Positions 1-7,810 of a DNA stretch of 49,316 nt are shown piece after piece (position 1 is the stretch's first letter; every line of letters begins with the position of its first letter). The position numbers and the translations under genes are program-made. The stretch is from positions 140,314 through 189,629 of the forward strand of contig DQGD01000003.1 of the NCBI GenBank assembly GCA_003533505.1, in the 5' to 3' direction. The DNA is from Clostridiales bacterium. GTDB taxonomy: Bacteria; Bacillota; Clostridia; Christensenellales; Pumilibacteraceae. The notes under the pieces are model-generated. The model saw only the letters and a list, made by a program, of their open reading frames with translations, ran no database searches and was not told the DNA's origin.

Positions 1-6
1 TTCTTT

Positions 7-82
7 TGGAGCTGATACCGGGATTCGAACCCGGGACCTCGTCCTTACCAAGGACGTGCTCTACCTGCTGAGCCATATCAGC
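7..82 (-). tRNA. tRNA-Thr (anticodon GGT)
   Basis: A full cloverleaf reads on the minus strand. The acceptor arms GCTGATA and TATCAGC pair perfectly, the anticodon stem is CGTCC/GGACG around the loop TTGGTAA, and the T-arm is CCGGG-TTCGAAT-CCCGG. The 3' end TCCA is encoded. The anticodon GGT (plus positions 47-49) reads ACC/ACU threonine codons. The transcript would start about 370 nt upstream at the promoter 457-485 and pass through the tRNA-like repeats before reaching this gene. Confidence 0.97.
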
Positions 83-412
83 ATAAACATGCTTTATCCA
101 TATTTAGTTTTGTCGGTCCCTCGGGGACCTCGTCCCGCCTGCCGCGATTATAAATCGCGTCCGCTTTGGCTACAAAAGCAACACTGTTGCTTTTGCTTAA
201 CGCGTCGCGCCAAGGACGTGCCTTTGCCTCTGAGCCATATCAGCATAAACATGCTTTATCCATATTTAGTTTTGTCGGTCCCTCGAGGACCTCGTCCCGC
301 CTGCCGCGATTATAAATCGCGTCCGCTTTGGTTACAAAAGCAACACTGTTGCTTTTGCTTAACGCGTCGCGCCAAGGACGTGCCTTTGCCTCCGAGCCGT
401 ATCGCATAGATG
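69..412. repeat. Tandem 162-bp repeat of interrupted tRNA-Thr-like sequence
   Basis: Two copies (69-230 and 231-392) differ at only two positions, and a third begins at 393 and diverges after about 8 bases. Read on the minus strand each unit starts like the neighbouring tRNA-Thr (GCTGATATGGCTCAG) and keeps the anticodon stem CGTCC/GGACG. However, 74 nt (136-209 in copy 1) replace the three loop bases TAA. The insert holds two hairpins, CGCGATT-TAT-AATCGCG and CAAAAGCAAC-ACT-GTTGCTTTTG. A hairpin based on GGTCC/GGACC stands where the T-arm should be, and no 3' acceptor strand remains. These are therefore tRNA pseudogene-like units, not working tRNAs. An open frame running through 56-409 is a by-product. 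Confidence 0.85.
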
Positions 413-456
413 CACTCTCTCTCCGTACATGACGGAAATCGTCTGACACAATCGGT

Positions 457-485
457 ATTATACCGCAAAACTAATTATTTGGCAA
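457..485 (-). promoter_or_regulatory. Promoter for tRNA-Thr
   Basis: On the minus strand TTGCCA (485-480) and TATAAT (462-457) are separated by 17 nt. Transcription would start near 450 and run left through the repeats into the tRNA. About 120 bp between this promoter and the metN promoter hold only AT-rich sequence. Confidence 0.7.
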
Positions 486-609
486 ACGTTTTCGCTATAT
501 TTTTTATAAATTTTAGTTTTTGCAGGCGCGCTCGACCCATTAAACCGTAAATTAAACTCCTTTCGCTTTATTACGATAAATTTTTTTTCGCGAAACCGGG
601 CTAAAATCG

Positions 610-638
610 TTGACAACGGGAGGATTTTCCTATATAAT
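610..638 (+). promoter_or_regulatory. Promoter of the metNIQ operon
   Basis: Perfect consensus TTGACA (610-615), 17-nt spacer, TATAAT (633-638). The predicted start is about 645, giving a leader of about 190 nt before metN. Confidence 0.88.
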
Positions 639-658
639 GCCTACAAAAGGAGATAGCG

Positions 659-733
659 ATGCGACAGTTTAGCGGCAACATGATTATGTGCGGTATGATG
701 CGTATGCAGGGCATGCGCGGATTTTCATATTAG
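659..733 (+). CDS. Methionine-rich leader peptide (24 aa)
   Basis: ATG at 659 follows the strong ribosome site AAAGGAGA and opens a 24-codon frame with seven methionines, at residues 1, 8, 10, 13, 14, 16 and 19. It ends with TAG at 731-733, is the first frame after the perfect promoter at 610-638, and is followed by an intrinsic terminator before metN. Placement and composition are those of an attenuation leader peptide that senses charged tRNA-Met, as known for amino-acid operons in other bacteria. That is inference. An alternative is a Met-rich metal-binding micropeptide, but the methionine importer downstream favours a sensing role. The peptide is too short for normal gene callers. Confidence 0.7.
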   Translation: MRQFSGNMIMCGMMRMQGMRGFSY

Positions 734-775
734 CACCGGTCGGACAGCCGAAGTCAATCGATAGATAAAAATCGG

Positions 776-810
776 GCGATAAGTCTTTCCGGGGCTTATC
801 GCTTTTATTT
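776..810 (+). terminator. Intrinsic terminator / candidate attenuator upstream of metN
   Basis: GCGATAAG (776-783) pairs with CTTATCGC (795-802) and the run TTTTATTTT follows. It lies between the leader peptide and the metN ribosome site, so it would end transcription before the operon unless prevented. I see only weak alternative pairings: 720-725 with 768-773, and 736-745 with 783-792. Confidence 0.78.
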
Positions 811-834
811 TACCATAGTTCAAAGGAGCAAGGC

Positions 835-1827
835 GTGATAGAAATCAGGAACGTAAGCAAAATTTACGAAACGCGGCAAGGGGCGTTTACGGCGCTCAAT
901 AACGTCAGCCTCGCAATCGCGGACGGCGACGTATTCGGCATCATCGGCTTGTCGGGCGCGGGCAAGTCCACGCTGGTGCGCTGCATTAACCTACTCGAAA
1001 AACCGAGCTCGGGCAGCATAATCATCGACGGCGAGGATTTGACGACCGCCGACAAGGCTAAGCTTAGGACGATGCGGCGCAAGGTTTCGATGATATTCCA
1101 GCAATTCAACCTGCTGCAACAGCGAACGGTATTGAAAAACGTGGAGCTTGCCGGGGAAATCGACAAGAATCCGCGCCGCCGCGAAAAGGCAATCGAGCTG
1201 CTGACCACGGTGGGGCTCAAAGACAAGCTCGACTCCTACCCGTCGGAGCTTTCCGGCGGACAGCAGCAGCGCGTGGCAATCGCGAGGGCGCTGATGACCG
1301 ACCCCGAAGTGCTGCTGTGCGACGAAGCGACGAGCGCGCTCGACCCCGAAACGACAAAATCGATACTCGCGCTTCTCAAGGATTTGAACAGAAAGCTCGG
1401 GCTGACAATCGTGATAATCTCGCACCAGATGTCTGTAATCGAAGCGATTTGCAACAAAGTGGCGATAATCGACAACGCGGAAATCGTCGAGGAAGGCGAG
1501 CTTCAAAACGTTTTCCTCTCGCCCAAAATGCCGATAACCAAGCGGTTGGTGTACTCAGGGCGCGTGAACGCGGCGGTGCGCGGCGAAAAGCTGGTGAAGC
1601 TGCTGTTCGACGGCACGACCGACCAACCGGTGATAACGCACATCATTCAGGAATGCAACATACTTTTGTCGGTGTTCTACGCCGAAACGAAAGTGATAAA
1701 CGACGTGACCTACGGTCAGATAATTTTCAGGCTCCCCTACTACGACGAGGATATAGAAAAACTGCGCGCTTACCTCGACGAAAAGGGCGTGGCTTACGAG
1801 GAGGTAGACAGCGATGACTTTTGCTGA
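835..1827 (+). CDS. metN: Methionine ABC transporter ATP-binding protein MetN
   Basis: This is the cytoplasmic ATPase that powers uptake of methionine through MetI with the lipoprotein MetQ. Walker A GLSGAGKST is at residues 38-46, the signature LSGGQ at 139-143 and Walker B VLLCDE at 159-164. The C-terminal 80 residues form a NIL domain, the methionine-sensing domain of MetN that gives trans-inhibition in the family. The 330 aa length is normal. The start is GTG at 835, chosen because AAAGGAG stands 6 nt before it and the next codons give the usual N-terminus. The gene overlaps metI by 14 bp. Expression probably depends on the upstream leader peptide and terminator. Confidence 0.95.
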   Translation: MIEIRNVSKIYETRQGAFTALNNVSLAIADGDVFGIIGLSGAGKSTLVRCINLLEKPSSGSIIIDGEDLTTADKAKLRTMRRKVSMIFQQFNLLQQRTVLKNVELAGEIDKNPRRREKAIELLTTVGLKDKLDSYPSELSGGQQQRVAIARALMTDPEVLLCDEATSALDPETTKSILALLKDLNRKLGLTIVIISHQMSVIEAICNKVAIIDNAEIVEEGELQNVFLSPKMPITKRLVYSGRVNAAVRGEKLVKLLFDGTTDQPVITHIIQECNILLSVFYAETKVINDVTYGQIIFRLPYYDEDIEKLRAYLDEKGVAYEEVDSDDFC

Positions 1828-2485
1828 AATAGCCGTGATGACGGGCGAAACGCTGCTGATAACGATAATTTCCACCGCGTTTGCCTACGCGCTGGGACTG
1901 CCGTGCGGCGTTCTGCTGTCGGTGACGAGCAAGAACGGAATCAAGCCGTGCAAATGGCTGAACGCGGCTGTGGGATTTATCGTCAACGTGTTGCGCTCGA
2001 TACCCTGTCTTATTATAATAGTGCTGTGTATTCCCTGGACGAGGGCATGGCTGGGACGCGGCACGGGCGAATGGTACACCATTCTCATTCCGCTGACCGT
2101 GTGCGCGTTCGGGTTCGTGTCGCGCATGGTCGAGCAATCGCTCGCGGAAGTTCCTTCGGGCGAAATCGAAGCCGTGCGCTCGCTGGGCACAACCGACTTT
2201 CAGCTGATAACCAAGGTGCTTCTCCCCGAAGCGCGCGTTTCGCTGATAACCGGCGCGGCGGTAGTCGCCGTCAGCATAATAGGCTACACGTCGTTTGCGT
2301 ATAATATCGGAGCAGGCGGACTTATCTCGGGGATTTACACCTACTACACTCGCCATACGGGCGACTACATGTCGTCGGTGTGGATGTGGCTATTGATACT
2401 TTTAGTGGTGCTCATCGTCCAACTCATTCAAGAGGCAGGACTCAGAATAGCAAAAAAATTAGACAAAAGGAGATTGTTAAAATGA
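1814..2485 (+). CDS. metI: Methionine ABC transporter permease MetI
   Basis: A 223-aa integral membrane permease of the MetI family, the channel partner of MetN. Hydrophobic segments spread along the protein fit about five transmembrane helices. The coupling motif region EAVRSLGTTDFQLITKVLLPEA near residues 118-139 is the EAA loop that docks on the ATPase. It starts inside the end of metN after GAGGAGG, and its TGA stop overlaps the metQ ATG, so the three genes are translationally coupled. Confidence 0.95.
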   Translation: MTFAEIAVMTGETLLITIISTAFAYALGLPCGVLLSVTSKNGIKPCKWLNAAVGFIVNVLRSIPCLIIIVLCIPWTRAWLGRGTGEWYTILIPLTVCAFGFVSRMVEQSLAEVPSGEIEAVRSLGTTDFQLITKVLLPEARVSLITGAAVVAVSIIGYTSFAYNIGAGGLISGIYTYYTRHTGDYMSSVWMWLLILLVVLIVQLIQEAGLRIAKKLDKRRLLK

Positions 2486-3378
2486 AAAAAACACTCGGAA
2501 AACTGTTGCTCGTCGCGCTGTGCGCCCTGACCGCTCTCGGGGTCTGCCTCACCGCGACCGCCTGTAAAAACGACAACAAGACGATTACCGTCTGCGCGTC
2601 CTCCACTCCTCACGCCGAAGTCCTCAACGGCGTCGTGAAGAGCGAGCTCGAGAAAAAGGGCTACAAGCTCGAAGTCAAGGTGCTCGACTGGACGGAGCAG
2701 AACGACGCGGTGGCTAACGGCGACTATGACGCCAACTACTTTCAGCACGTCCCGTACCTGAGTCTGTACGGCGGCAAGACCAAACTTTTCGCCTCCTGCA
2801 AAGTGCACTACGAGCCGCTGGGCGTTTACTACGGCAAGGCGGCGGCAGGCAGCGCGCTCGCGGACGGCAAGACGTTCGAGGTGTGCGACGACGAGTCGAA
2901 CGCGGTACGCGCGTTTAATCTCCTCGAGAAAAAGGGCGTGATTTCGCGCGAAACCGAGGGCGACAACTACCCCGTAAGCGCGGACGGCGAAAAATTGGCA
3001 ATCGGCGAAACCGACAAAAAGTGGACGAGCAAGGACAAGAAAGTCACGGTCACGCTGGTAGCCGAAAACCTGCTCGTGTCGTCGATGGGCGACTATGACT
3101 TTGCGCTGCTCCCCTGCAATACCGCCTACACGGGCAACGTGGGCGCGGACAAACGCGCGGCGGTCGAGGACGACGCGGCGGAAGTCGCCGGCAAGGCGAA
3201 CGTGATTGCCGCGCGCGCGGACGATTATAAAAACAACGCCGCGTACAAGGCGAAAATCGACGCGCTGACCGACGTCATGCTCTCCAAAGCCGTTGCCGAC
3301 TACTTCGCCGAAAAGTACAACGGCATCATCACCTGCTCCGCCGCAACGCAAATCGACTTGCGCGCCGAGCTCAAGTAA
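2482..3378 (+). CDS. metQ: Methionine-binding lipoprotein MetQ
   Basis: A 298-aa substrate-binding lipoprotein (NlpA/MetQ family) that captures methionine outside the membrane. I place the start at ATG 2482, which overlaps the metI stop and follows AAAGGAG, instead of an in-frame codon 100 bp upstream inside metI. The N-terminus has a lysine-rich segment, a hydrophobic stretch and a lipobox ending at Cys28, followed by the family opening ITVCASSTPHAEVLN and the YFQHVPYL segment. It is the last gene of the operon, followed by a terminator. Confidence 0.94.
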   Translation: MKKTLGKLLLVALCALTALGVCLTATACKNDNKTITVCASSTPHAEVLNGVVKSELEKKGYKLEVKVLDWTEQNDAVANGDYDANYFQHVPYLSLYGGKTKLFASCKVHYEPLGVYYGKAAAGSALADGKTFEVCDDESNAVRAFNLLEKKGVISRETEGDNYPVSADGEKLAIGETDKKWTSKDKKVTVTLVAENLLVSSMGDYDFALLPCNTAYTGNVGADKRAAVEDDAAEVAGKANVIAARADDYKNNAAYKAKIDALTDVMLSKAVADYFAEKYNGIITCSAATQIDLRAELK

Positions 3379-3410
3379 TCGCCGCAAACTTTAATATAAG
3401 ACAAAACAAA

Positions 3411-3455
3411 AACGCGCTCCGATGGCTTTTCGCCTTACGGGGCGCGTTACTTTTC
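3411..3455 (+). terminator. metNIQ operon terminator
   Basis: AACGCGCTCCG pairs with CGGGGCGCGTT (one G-U), with ACTTTTCT after it. It ends the operon 30 bp past metQ. Confidence 0.75.
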
Positions 3456-3502
3456 TCCGCTTAATATTAAATGGAAAATGCCTTATGTTCCCCCCCTGCC
3501 AG

Positions 3503-4177
3503 CTACTTCCCAAGCGGCTTTAATCTCGGCAGGTTCTTTCCGCGCGGATATTTCGGCGGAGTCGGGGCGATTTTGTCGATTATAATCAGCTTCCGCGTAA
3601 GCCCGGCAGCAACAAAAGCTTCGCGGATTTCGCGGATTCTGCCGCCGAGAAGCGTTATCGCGCTCGCCGCGGCTTCCGCCTCCGATTCGGCTTTTTCCGA
3701 CTTGTAGGCGATAAACGCGCCGCCGATTTTCACGAACGGCAAGGCGTACTCGGCGAGCGTACTAAGCTCCGCGACGGCGCGCGAAACCACCGCGTCGTAC
3801 TCGCCCTTGTGCGGAAAGTCCTCTATCCTCGCGTGCACGGCGGTCACTCCGCTAAGCTTAAGCTCGGCGACGACGTCACTTACGAACGCGACCTTTTTGT
3901 TTACGCTGTCGAGCAGCGTGACGGTCAGATCGGGGCGAACGATTTTAAGCGGCAATCCCGGGAAGCCGGCTCCGCTGCCTATGTCGAGCACGCTCGCGCC
4001 GCCCGGCAAAAGTTCGGCTGCCGAGCACGAGTCGAGGAAATGCTTTACCTTGACCTCCTCCGGTTCGGTGATTGCCGTAAGATTGATTTTTTCGTTGCGC
4101 TCGCGCAGCATTTCGGCGTAGCGGTTAAACGCCGCCGCGCGCTCGGGGTTGTCGGTGATTTCGTCGTAGGTCTGCAT
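3503..4177 (-). CDS. rsmG: 16S rRNA m7G527 methyltransferase RsmG
   Basis: A 224-aa class I SAM-dependent methyltransferase that modifies G527 of 16S rRNA (GidB family). Visible family signatures are EKINLTAI near residue 29, FLDS near 47, the SAM-binding loop DIGSGAGFPGLPLKI at about 65-79 and VSRAVAEL near 131. The start has AAGGAG 11 nt upstream and a promoter 23 nt upstream. In many Bacillota rsmG sits beside mnmG and mnmE near the origin. Here mnmE lies 10 kb away and mnmG is absent from the window. Confidence 0.95.
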   Translation of the reverse strand: MQTYDEITDNPERAAAFNRYAEMLRERNEKINLTAITEPEEVKVKHFLDSCSAAELLPGGASVLDIGSGAGFPGLPLKIVRPDLTVTLLDSVNKKVAFVSDVVAELKLSGVTAVHARIEDFPHKGEYDAVVSRAVAELSTLAEYALPFVKIGGAFIAYKSEKAESEAEAAASAITLLGGRIREIREAFVAAGLTRKLIIIDKIAPTPPKYPRGKNLPRLKPLGK

Positions 4178-4199
4178 CGGTCTTTGCTCCTTTACGGCG

Positions 4200-4229
4200 A
4201 TTATAACATTATTCGGCAGGAAAAGTCAA
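4200..4229 (-). promoter_or_regulatory. rsmG promoter
   Basis: Minus strand TTGACT (4229-4224), 18-nt spacer, TATAAT (4205-4200), giving a leader of about 16 nt that contains the ribosome site. Confidence 0.75.
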
Positions 4230-4260
4230 TTACAGGCGAGCGTAAAGCGCGGCAAATCGC

Positions 4261-4289
4261 TTGATAAATGCGCCGAATCGATATATAAT
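4261..4289 (+). promoter_or_regulatory. Promoter of the large ABC transporter gene
   Basis: TTGATA (4261-4266), 17-nt spacer, TATAAT (4284-4289). It lies back to back with the rsmG promoter. Its position shows that an in-frame ATG near 4267 cannot be the real start. Confidence 0.8.
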
Positions 4290-4320
4290 AGTAAAAACCC
4301 CAAAAAGGAGGACAACACAG

Positions 4321-7300
4321 TTGCTGGAAATACGGCACGTTACCAAAACCTATACGCCCAAGCACGGCGTCCCCGTCAAGGCTCTTAACGACGTGAGCCT
4401 GAAATTCGAGGACAAGGGCATGGTCTTTATCCTCGGTAAGTCGGGAAGCGGCAAGTCGACGCTCCTCAACGTCCTGGGCGGACTCGACCGCGCGGACAGC
4501 GGCGAGTTTATCATCAAGGGCAAGTCGAGCAATAACTTTTCGCAGTCGGACTTCGACAGCTACCGCAACACGTTTATCGGCTTTATCTTTCAGGAGTACA
4601 ACATTCTGCCCGAGTTCACCGTGGGCGCGAACATCGCCCTCGCGATGCAGCTTCAGGGCAAAAAGGCGACGCCCGAGGCACTGAACGCGATACTCGACGA
4701 GGTTGACCTCACGGGCCAAGGCAACCGCAAGCCCAACGAGCTTTCGGGCGGTCAGAATCAGCGCGTGGCAATCGCGAGAGCGCTCGTCAAAAATCCGGAA
4801 ATGATTATGGCGGACGAGCCCACGGGCGCGCTCGACAGCAAGACGGGCAAGCAGGTTTTCGACACGCTCAAAAAGCTGTCGCGCGACAAGCTGGTGCTCA
4901 TCGTTTCGCACGACCGCGACTTTGCCGAGCTCTACGCCGACCGCATCATCGAGCTTAAGGACGGCGTTGTCATCTCCGACGTGTCCAAGACGTCGACGAA
5001 CCCCGCGGAATTTTCCGAGGGTGTGAGCGCGGTGGACGACAAGGTGCTGCACATAAAGAAAGGCTACCGCCTCACTCCGCGCGACCTCAATCTCATTAAC
5101 GCTTATATCGCCAAGGCCGACGGCGACACGATTATCAGCACCGACGAAAAGGAAAACGTCGAGATTAAAAAGGTGCTGAAAATCAACGACAACGGCGGCA
5201 AGGACACTTTCACCGATACCAACCCCGATGACGTGAAGCTGAAAAACTACACGCCGCAGGACAGCAAGCTCGTCCGCTCGCACCTGCCCTTCAGAAACTC
5301 GCTGCGCATCGGCGCAAGCAGCCTCAAGGTCAAGCCCTTCCGCCTTATCTTCACGATACTTTTGTGCGTGGTGGCGTTCGCGATGTTCGGACTGACCGAC
5401 ACCATGGCGGCTTACGACAAGTACACCACCTACGAACACTCGATTGCCGACTCGAAAATCAACGCCGCGGCGTTTACCAAGTCGCGCTTCCGCTCTTACG
5501 ACGACGATTACGACGCCGTCGTGGACGACGACGCTCCCATCAAGGACGAAAAACGCGGCTATTTCAACGACATGCTCATGGGCAAAGACGACGCCGCGAA
5601 AATCGAGAACGAGCTGGGCATTCACATGCTGCCCGTCTATTCCGGCGGCTTGTGGAACAGCCCGTCGTTCCGAAACTCTATCGCCGATAACAGCGCCCTC
5701 TCCTCCGAAAACGGAACGCTGTACAACGGCAATCTGGCAGGGCTATGCGAAATCACTCGCGCCCAATTCGACCAAACGGGGCTCATGATTGTTGCCGGCG
5801 ACGTTCCCAAAACAACCGGCGAAATGATGATAACCAAAGTTATCTACGACCATTTCGCAATCGCAGGTCTGCGCACGGATGTCTCGGACCCGAAATTCAA
5901 GCCTGCTTCGCCGGCTGCAATCGTCGGCAAGACGATAAACGTTTCTATCAGCACAAATGAAATGACGTTCAGAATCTGCGGCGTGGTAGACACCGAATTC
6001 GACACGACGAAATACGCCGACTATCTCCCCGGCGCGCAGAAAAAGGACGCCAATATTACCGACATAATTACCACGCAGGAGCTGGAAACGCGCCTGCGGT
6101 ACGGCTATCACACGCTGGGCTTCGTCGTGCCCGGCACCGTCGATATGATTGAAGCGAGCCGCAACAGCGTGAGCTATGCTCCCTCGAATTCCAAGGACGT
6201 CGGCTCAGCGAACTTTAATCTGTCGCTCGAGTCGAATTCCGGCTCGAATTCCGGAAAGTACTCGAACTTTAACTACGTCGCCAATCTCTCCGCGCTCGCA
6301 GGAAACGACAGCGAAGCGATAATCTGGACTAACGGCGCAAAGTCGACGCTCGCCGAGGGCGAAGTGATTGCGCCGCTGTACATTCCAGACATCGAAGCGC
6401 AGAGCGACTGCTCGCAGGCGCTTGCCGACAGGCTTATCGCGGCAGGCTATTACGAAAGCTACGAGTCAGATTCTATAACGTCGACGCTACTCCGCGACTT
6501 AATCTGGAACATAAGACCGCGAGCCGTTAAAAAGGGCACCGCCGACGATTATCCCGGAAAGGGCTACCCCGACGAGTTCGCGGAATACGCGGTTGGTAAA
6601 GGCTCGATGCCTTCGGGCTTGCCCGACAGCGAAATCGCTTCGTACTACCGCGATTGGCTGGCAAACACAGCCAAAGACGGCGGCTACGTCAGAAATGCCT
6701 ACGGCAACCCCGGCTACCGCTATGAACGGCAGGCGCTGAAAGTCATCGTGGACTACTTCGGCGCGAACAACGACTCAATCGGCACAAGCGGCACGATGTA
6801 CGTTTCGGAAAACAACGGAGGCTCGTCGCGCAAAGTCGATTACACGGTTGTGGGTTACTACCTGCCGTCGCCCGCTTTCGTGGTCGACTACGGTTCCGAC
6901 TACGACTTAGGCACGATTGCCGGCGGTGGCAATATGCCTCTCATTGTCAGCGACGAGGTTTACGGCACGATTTCCAAGAGTAACGCCATCTACTCGTTCT
7001 GCGTCGGCAAAATGCCTTATGACGACGCCGCAGCGGTGCGAAAAATCGTCAAGTTTAACTACACCAACTTCGGCAGAATCCGCTATGAGCTGAACAACGA
7101 GGTCAGCAACATGCTGGAGCTTATGAACAACATGGTGGAAACGCTGTCGCAGGTATTCCTTTACGTAGGCATCGGCTTCGCCGTGTTTGCCGCGCTGATG
7201 CTGTTCAACTTCATTTCCGTGTCCATCTCCTACAAGAAACGCGAAATCGGAATCCTGCGCGCCGTGGGCGCAAGAGGCGCAGACGTGTTCGGTATCTTCT

Positions 7301-7548
7301 TCAACGAAAGCATGATCATCACGCTCATCAACTGGGTGCTCGCTTCCGTCGCTACCGTGCTGGGCGCTTCGGCGATTAACAACTCCCTGCGCGGCGGCAC
7401 CGGCTTTACGCTCACGCTCCTCAACGTCGGTATTCGCCAATTCGCGCTTATCCTCGGCGTAGGCATACTCGTGGCGTTTATCTCCACCTTCCTGCCCGTG
7501 CTAAGAATTTCCCGTAAACGCCCGATTGACGCGATAAGAAACAGATAA
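4321..7548 (+). CDS. ABC transporter, fused ATPase and FtsX-like permease (MacB-like)
   Basis: A 1075-aa protein joining an ABC ATPase to an FtsX-type permease. Walker A GKSGSGKST is at residues 39-47, LSGGQ at 141-145 and Walker B MIMADEPTGALD at 161-172. The first membrane helix (about 347-365) is followed by an extracellular region of roughly 550 residues. Three helices close the protein, with the FtsX motif KKREIGILRAVGA between them. Such proteins usually do not move a substrate through a pore but couple ATP to work outside the membrane: export of peptides or lipoproteins, or sensing. The start is TTG 4321, 9 nt after AAGGAGG; longer frames begin in the promoter. The substrate is unknown. 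Confidence 0.88.
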   Translation: MLEIRHVTKTYTPKHGVPVKALNDVSLKFEDKGMVFILGKSGSGKSTLLNVLGGLDRADSGEFIIKGKSSNNFSQSDFDSYRNTFIGFIFQEYNILPEFTVGANIALAMQLQGKKATPEALNAILDEVDLTGQGNRKPNELSGGQNQRVAIARALVKNPEMIMADEPTGALDSKTGKQVFDTLKKLSRDKLVLIVSHDRDFAELYADRIIELKDGVVISDVSKTSTNPAEFSEGVSAVDDKVLHIKKGYRLTPRDLNLINAYIAKADGDTIISTDEKENVEIKKVLKINDNGGKDTFTDTNPDDVKLKNYTPQDSKLVRSHLPFRNSLRIGASSLKVKPFRLIFTILLCVVAFAMFGLTDTMAAYDKYTTYEHSIADSKINAAAFTKSRFRSYDDDYDAVVDDDAPIKDEKRGYFNDMLMGKDDAAKIENELGIHMLPVYSGGLWNSPSFRNSIADNSALSSENGTLYNGNLAGLCEITRAQFDQTGLMIVAGDVPKTTGEMMITKVIYDHFAIAGLRTDVSDPKFKPASPAAIVGKTINVSISTNEMTFRICGVVDTEFDTTKYADYLPGAQKKDANITDIITTQELETRLRYGYHTLGFVVPGTVDMIEASRNSVSYAPSNSKDVGSANFNLSLESNSGSNSGKYSNFNYVANLSALAGNDSEAIIWTNGAKSTLAEGEVIAPLYIPDIEAQSDCSQALADRLIAAGYYESYESDSITSTLLRDLIWNIRPRAVKKGTADDYPGKGYPDEFAEYAVGKGSMPSGLPDSEIASYYRDWLANTAKDGGYVRNAYGNPGYRYERQALKVIVDYFGANNDSIGTSGTMYVSENNGGSSRKVDYTVVGYYLPSPAFVVDYGSDYDLGTIAGGGNMPLIVSDEVYGTISKSNAIYSFCVGKMPYDDAAAVRKIVKFNYTNFGRIRYELNNEVSNMLELMNNMVETLSQVFLYVGIGFAVFAALMLFNFISVSISYKKREIGILRAVGARGADVFGIFFNESMIITLINWVLASVATVLGASAINNSLRGGTGFTLTLLNVGIRQFALILGVGILVAFISTFLPVLRISRKRPIDAIRNR

Positions 7549-7630
7549 CGGCAGGATTCAGCCGGTGATATTCGCGCCATACGCGAGTTAAGACCGATTA
7601 CAACTATTATAGTATGGTATTCCACCAAAA

Positions 7631-7663
7631 AGAGGTCATTGCCCTGTTCGGGCAATGACCTCT
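7631..7663 (-). terminator. Strong terminator between convergent genes
   Basis: A perfect 14-bp stem, AGAGGTCATTGCCC against its complement, with a 5-nt loop. On the minus strand the stem is followed by TTTTTGG, so it terminates the leftward alpha-galactosidase transcript. It probably also stops the rightward ABC gene. The rest of the 260-bp gap holds the palindrome at 7731. Confidence 0.8.
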
Positions 7664-7730
7664 TCGTTCTGAATGACGTTCTAAACGGAAAGTGCACGTT
7701 TGGGTTATAAATAACACCGAATCGTTATCC

Positions 7731-7768
7731 TTATTCTTGCCTTCCCCCGAGGGGGAAGGCAAGAATAA
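7731..7768. repeat. Near-perfect 38-bp palindrome
   Basis: TTATTCTTGCCTTCCCCC, then GA, then the exact complement. In RNA this makes a very stable hairpin with a small loop on either strand. It lies 40 bp past the end of the alpha-galactosidase gene and may be a second terminator or an REP-type element. Confidence 0.8.
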
Positions 7769-7810
7769 TCGGCGTTCCTCGCCGCACGGAATGATGTCAC
7801 CTTAACCTTG

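Noticed and set aside
56..409. 117-aa open frame with two identical halves
   Set aside because: It is a reading of the tRNA-Thr gene and the tandem tRNA-like repeats; no ribosome site and no protein-like composition.
601..834. SAM riboswitch or Met T-box in the metN leader
   Set aside because: I see neither the SAM-I core pattern nor a T-box sequence; the leader is mostly taken up by the small Met-rich frame and one terminator.
2428..3387. Long leftward frame opposite metQ, and similar long frames opposite other GC-rich genes (for example 4201-5625, 36740-38155)
   Set aside because: Antisense shadows of genes with strong codon bias; the forward genes are clear.
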